Source: Oscillospiraceae bacterium (GTDB lineage Bacteria > Bacillota_A > Clostridia > Oscillospirales > Oscillospiraceae). Taken from it: a DNA stretch of 64,000 bases. Within the stretch, counting starts at the first letter, position 1. Each line of letters begins with the position of its first letter. This document shows, one piece after another, positions 61,175 to 64,000 of the stretch. The notes below the pieces were generated by a model that did no database searches, was not told the origin of the DNA, and worked only from the letters and a program-made list of their open reading frames with translations. The stretch spans positions 13,171 to 77,170 of the forward strand of contig JAFYLN010000149.1 in assembly GCA_017537045.1 (NCBI GenBank). Reading direction: 5' to 3'. The position numbers were made by a program, and so were the translations under genes.

Positions 61175-63247
61175 TCAGAGTTTCATGCAGACATCCCATG
61201 CCTGCCAGATGACGGTGCGCAGGTTGCCCACCTTGCAGGCATCGCCGATGACATGAACATGCTTTGCCTTCTCTGCCAGCGGTGCGGGTCTGTAGCCGGT
61301 GGAAAGGATGACGGAATCGGCTGCGATCTTATACTGCATGCCGTTCTTATCCTGCACCATAACGCCATCGTCCAGAACCTCACAGAGCTTCGTCTCCAGA
61401 TGGACAGGCACTTCGTTTGCCTTGAAGAAGTCGCGCAGGAAGCTGGTGTTGGCAAGGCAGATGCCGGGGGTAACCACCAGATCGTCCATCATTTCCACGA
61501 TGGTCGGCTTTTTACCCTGCAGATACAGTTCATAGGCGATCTCACAGCCGGTCAGGCCGCCGCCGATGATGGTGACATTCTCGCCGACCTCACGCTTGCC
61601 CAGTAGGAAATCGATGGCCTGAATGCCCTTGTCGATGCCGGGAACGGGGATGCGGTTGGGGGTGGAGCCGGTGGCAATAATGACTTCGTCGGCTTCCACC
61701 ACGGTCAGGCTCTTAACCTCAGCGTTCAGCTTAACTTCGATGTTGGGGTACTTGGCAATCTCACGGCGGTACCATGCGATCAGGTCGCGATCCTTTTCCT
61801 TGAAAGAGGGCGCTGCCGCTGCGATGAACACGCCGCCCAGCTTGCCGGACTTTTCGTACAGTGTCACCTTGTGGCCCCGCTTAGCGCAGACGATGGCAGC
61901 CTCCATGCCGCCGATACCGCCGCCGATAACAGCAATATTCTTAGGTCTGCGGGCGGGCTTGATGTAGTGCTTCTTGGACTGCATGGTCTGGGCATTGATG
62001 GCGCAGCGGGCAAGTCCCATGGTATCGGTCAGATCCTGGGTATTATAGTGACCCTTGGAGGAAGAGAAGTTGAAGCAGCCGCTATGGCAGCAGATACAGG
62101 GACGGATATCTTCCAGGCGATCCTCGATCAGCTTAGTGATCCATTCGGGGTCAGCCAGGAACTGGCGGGCAACACCCATGCCGTCGATCTTGCCCTCTGC
62201 AATGGCAGCCGCAGCCACATCCGGCTCCATACGGCCAGCGCAGACCACGGGAATGTCCACAAACTTTTTAATATGGGCAACATCATCCAGATTGCAGTTC
62301 TGGGGCATATACATGGGCGGATGTGCCCAGTACCAGCTATCGTAAGTACCGTTATCAGCATTGAGCATATCGTAGCCTGCATCCTGCAGATACCTGGCAG
62401 CGCGCTCGGACTCGGCCATGTCGCGGCCCATTTCCTTGGCATCCTCGCCGGGAACGATGCCTTCGGCAAAGCCCTTCAGCTTGGATTCCACGGAGTAACG
62501 CAGAGAGACGGGGAAATCATCGCCGCAGGCCTCCTTGATGGCATGGACGACCTCGGCTGCGAAGCGGTAGCGGTTTTCAAAGCTGCCGCCGTACTCGTCG
62601 GTACGCTTGTTGAAGAATTCAATGGCAAACTGATCCAGTAGGTAGCCTTCGTGAACAGCGTGGACTTCTACACCGTCAACACCTGCATCCTTGCAGAGCT
62701 TGGCAGTCTTGGCAAAGGCCTCGATGATCTCATGGATCTGCTCCCTGGTCATTTCAGGAACGATAATATCCGGTGCCCAGCGGGCGGGCTGTGCGCTGGG
62801 AGATGCCAGCTCGTGGCTGGTATCGATGATGGGTTTGACCAGCGCACGGGTGAACTTATTCTTATGCAGGGGGCCAACCAGTTCCGTGATTGCCCAGCTG
62901 CGGCCCATACCGGCGGTAAGCTGGATGAAGAGCTTGGCACCGGTCTTATGGATCTCATCCATAAATACTTTCAGTTCTTCGAACATCTTGGGATTCTGCC
63001 ACAGCCACTTGCCCCAGAAGGTATCACGCAGAGGTGCGATGCCGGGAATGATCAGACCAACATTGTTGTTGGCGCGCTCCAGAAACAGCTTGGCAGCCTC
63101 CTTGTCGAAGCCGCAGCCGGTCAGCTCAAACCAGCCAAACAGAGAAGTACCGCCCATGGGACACATGACAATGCGGTTTTTGATCTCCACATTGCCGATT
63201 TTCCACGGGGTAAACAGGGCATCATATTTTGCATCCATTGTTTGCAT
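61175..63247 (-). CDS. BaiH/FadH-like FMN-Fe-S-FAD reductase (Old Yellow Enzyme family)
   Basis: A 690-residue flavoenzyme of the 2,4-dienoyl-CoA reductase/enoate reductase group. Residues 1-370 form an OYE TIM barrel (KNRIVMCPMGG, HAVHEGYLLDQF, NKRTDEYGGSFENR). A Fe-S site CxxCxxxC (CICCHSGC) with a later Cys follows, then two dinucleotide folds (AVIGGGIGGMEAA and TIIGGGLTGCEIA) for FAD and NAD(P)H. Such enzymes reduce activated C=C bonds or, in BaiCD/BaiH, desaturate steroids. Start at 63247 or 63238 cannot be settled: AAAGGAGCGG precedes both. First gene of an operon with aconitase X. Confidence 0.9.
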   Translation of the reverse strand: MQTMDAKYDALFTPWKIGNVEIKNRIVMCPMGGTSLFGWFELTGCGFDKEAAKLFLERANNNVGLIIPGIAPLRDTFWGKWLWQNPKMFEELKVFMDEIHKTGAKLFIQLTAGMGRSWAITELVGPLHKNKFTRALVKPIIDTSHELASPSAQPARWAPDIIVPEMTREQIHEIIEAFAKTAKLCKDAGVDGVEVHAVHEGYLLDQFAIEFFNKRTDEYGGSFENRYRFAAEVVHAIKEACGDDFPVSLRYSVESKLKGFAEGIVPGEDAKEMGRDMAESERAARYLQDAGYDMLNADNGTYDSWYWAHPPMYMPQNCNLDDVAHIKKFVDIPVVCAGRMEPDVAAAAIAEGKIDGMGVARQFLADPEWITKLIEDRLEDIRPCICCHSGCFNFSSSKGHYNTQDLTDTMGLARCAINAQTMQSKKHYIKPARRPKNIAVIGGGIGGMEAAIVCAKRGHKVTLYEKSGKLGGVFIAAAAPSFKEKDRDLIAWYRREIAKYPNIEVKLNAEVKSLTVVEADEVIIATGSTPNRIPVPGIDKGIQAIDFLLGKREVGENVTIIGGGLTGCEIAYELYLQGKKPTIVEMMDDLVVTPGICLANTSFLRDFFKANEVPVHLETKLCEVLDDGVMVQDKNGMQYKIAADSVILSTGYRPAPLAEKAKHVHVIGDACKVGNLRTVIWQAWDVCMKL

Positions 63248-63277
63248 CCGCTCCTTTATATTTGGATTTCTGTTTTT

Positions 63278-63305
63278 ATTATACTGCCTTTACTATTTCT
63301 GTCAA
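63278..63305 (-). promoter_or_regulatory. Promoter of the flavoenzyme-aconitase X operon
   Basis: TTGACA, 16-bp spacer, TATAAT on the minus strand, about 31 bp before the first ATG. Confidence 0.88.
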
Positions 63306-63381
63306 GTTTTATCGATTTTTGTATACGGATATGGATGGAATACCGAACCTGGCGCACCATATGCTGATACGGGGTGATACT

Positions 63382-63855
63382 ATGAAAAACACAAAAATCA
63401 GAACATATGCTTTCTGGATTCTGCTGGCAGAAGCAGCCGGTTTACTCTCCGGACTTCTGAGCCGTGCGGGAAGCGAGACCTTTTCAGAATCCGTCAACCA
63501 GCCGCCACTATCGCCGCCTGCGATTGTCTTTCCCATTGTATGGACAATCCTGTATGCCCTGATGGGTATCAGCGCAGCGAGGATCAATCTCGCGCCGCAA
63601 TCGCCCCTGCGCAGCCGGGGGCTGAATCTGTTCGTCGCGCAGCTCGTCGTGAATTTCTTCTGGAGTCTGATCTTCTTCAACGCAAAAGCGTATGGCTTCG
63701 CGTTTTTATGGCTGCTTCTGCTCTGGTTTCTGGTTCTGTGGATGATCCTGACCTTTTGGAAAGTCGATCCGCTGGCAGCATTGCTTCAGATCCCCTACCT
63801 GCTGTGGCTGACCTTTGCGGCATACCTGAGTTATGGGGTCTGGATGCTGAATTGA
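63382..63855 (+). CDS. tspO: TspO/MBR family protein
   Basis: A 157-residue membrane protein with five predicted helices, matching the TspO/peripheral benzodiazepine receptor fold. It shows PPAIVFPIVWTILYALMG (the PxWxxxY region), NFFWSLIFFNAKAYGFAF and PYLLWLTFAAYLSY. TspO proteins bind porphyrins and cholesterol-like ligands and are linked to stress or tetrapyrrole handling. GGGGTGATACT precedes the ATG at 63382; the longer frame overlaps the divergent promoter. Cellular role here unknown. A family A repeat follows 4 bp after the stop. Confidence 0.9.
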   Translation: MKNTKIRTYAFWILLAEAAGLLSGLLSRAGSETFSESVNQPPLSPPAIVFPIVWTILYALMGISAARINLAPQSPLRSRGLNLFVAQLVVNFFWSLIFFNAKAYGFAFLWLLLLWFLVLWMILTFWKVDPLAALLQIPYLLWLTFAAYLSYGVWMLN

Positions 63856-63859
63856 CAGA

Positions 63860-64000
63860 AAATTGATGTTTATCGCACTGTGTGCCGTGGACAACGTAGG
63901 GGCGACCATTGGTCGCCCGCGCAGAGAAATGTTGCGAACTCGCATTGGATTTCGGCGAATTCGTAACATTGTACCGCCGGGCGGCGGGTCGCCGCCCCTA
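63860..64000. repeat. Family A element, copy 12, cut by window end
   Basis: Starts AAATTGATGTTTATCG, hairpins GGCGACCATTGGTCGCC and GGCGGCGGGTCGCCGCC, then runs off the window. Confidence 0.86.

Overview
The window looks like chromosomal DNA from a spore-forming, low-oxygen Firmicute of the Clostridia, most likely a gut Oscillospiraceae (Ruminococcaceae) relative. This is inferred from gene content and order: a meso-DAP type murE (DNPR motif), spmA/spmB and spoVAC sporulation genes, an AbrB/SpoVT-like regulator, a 2[4Fe-4S] ferredoxin, NhaC-family and Fe-S flavoenzyme genes, strong AGGAGG ribosome binding sites and sigma-A promoters close to TTGACA-N17-TATAAT. No rRNA, tRNA, CRISPR array, prophage or transposase gene was seen.

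Region 1 (1-13.3 kb, minus strand) is a division and cell wall (dcw) cluster read mraZ-rsmH-ftsL-pbp-murE-murF-mraY-ftsW-murG-ftsQ-ftsZ. It starts from a clear promoter followed by three 10-bp-spaced AAAGTG boxes, the expected MraZ operator. murD, murB and ftsA are absent; the mraY-ftsW gap, where murD often lies, is filled by dispersed repeats. ftsZ also has its own promoter. Region 2 (13.3-20.9 kb) has a solitary clpC, a ferredoxin, a trmN6-rsmI-abrB block that matches the Bacillus yabB-yabC-abrB order, spmA-spmB and a DEDDh exonuclease. Region 3 (20.9-31.2 kb) is mixed: two MATE exporters, nagB, an ECF S component, an HSL-type hydrolase, a nitroreductase, an orphan spoVAC and a luxS-mtnN-capA operon (activated methyl cycle plus a CapA-like enzyme).

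Region 4 (31.3-39.5 kb) concerns the envelope: a membrane-anchored XRE regulator with LiaF-like SFG repeats, a deacetylase-like membrane protein that seems to lack the usual catalytic residues, an LTA-synthase-type sulfatase, and a blaR1-blaI pair with two clear operator dyads but a sensor domain that does not look penicillin-binding. Region 5 (39.7-51.4 kb) is DNA repair and translation upkeep: uvrB, radC, uvrA, pth and mfd, plus a histidine-kinase-like protein with lysine in place of the phosphoacceptor histidine. Region 6 (51.5-57 kb) holds a VanW/YoaR-type protein, a DUF1934 gene, ddl (D-Ala-D-Ala type), an unrecognised gene and murC. Region 7 (57-64 kb) has an NhaC-family transporter behind a complete lysine riboswitch and terminator (so probably a lysine transporter, LysW), an operon of a BaiH/enoate-reductase-like flavoenzyme with a two-gene aconitase X, and a tspO gene.

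Two families of non-coding dispersed repeats run through the window. Family A (about 100-435 bp) has imperfect terminal inverted repeats and GC-rich hairpins whose tips vary in a compensatory way, and it usually sits within 10 bp of a stop codon. Family B contains CATTGCGAG/CATTCCGAG palindromes, some copies with 15-bp terminal inverted repeats. Together they fill nearly every long intergenic gap.
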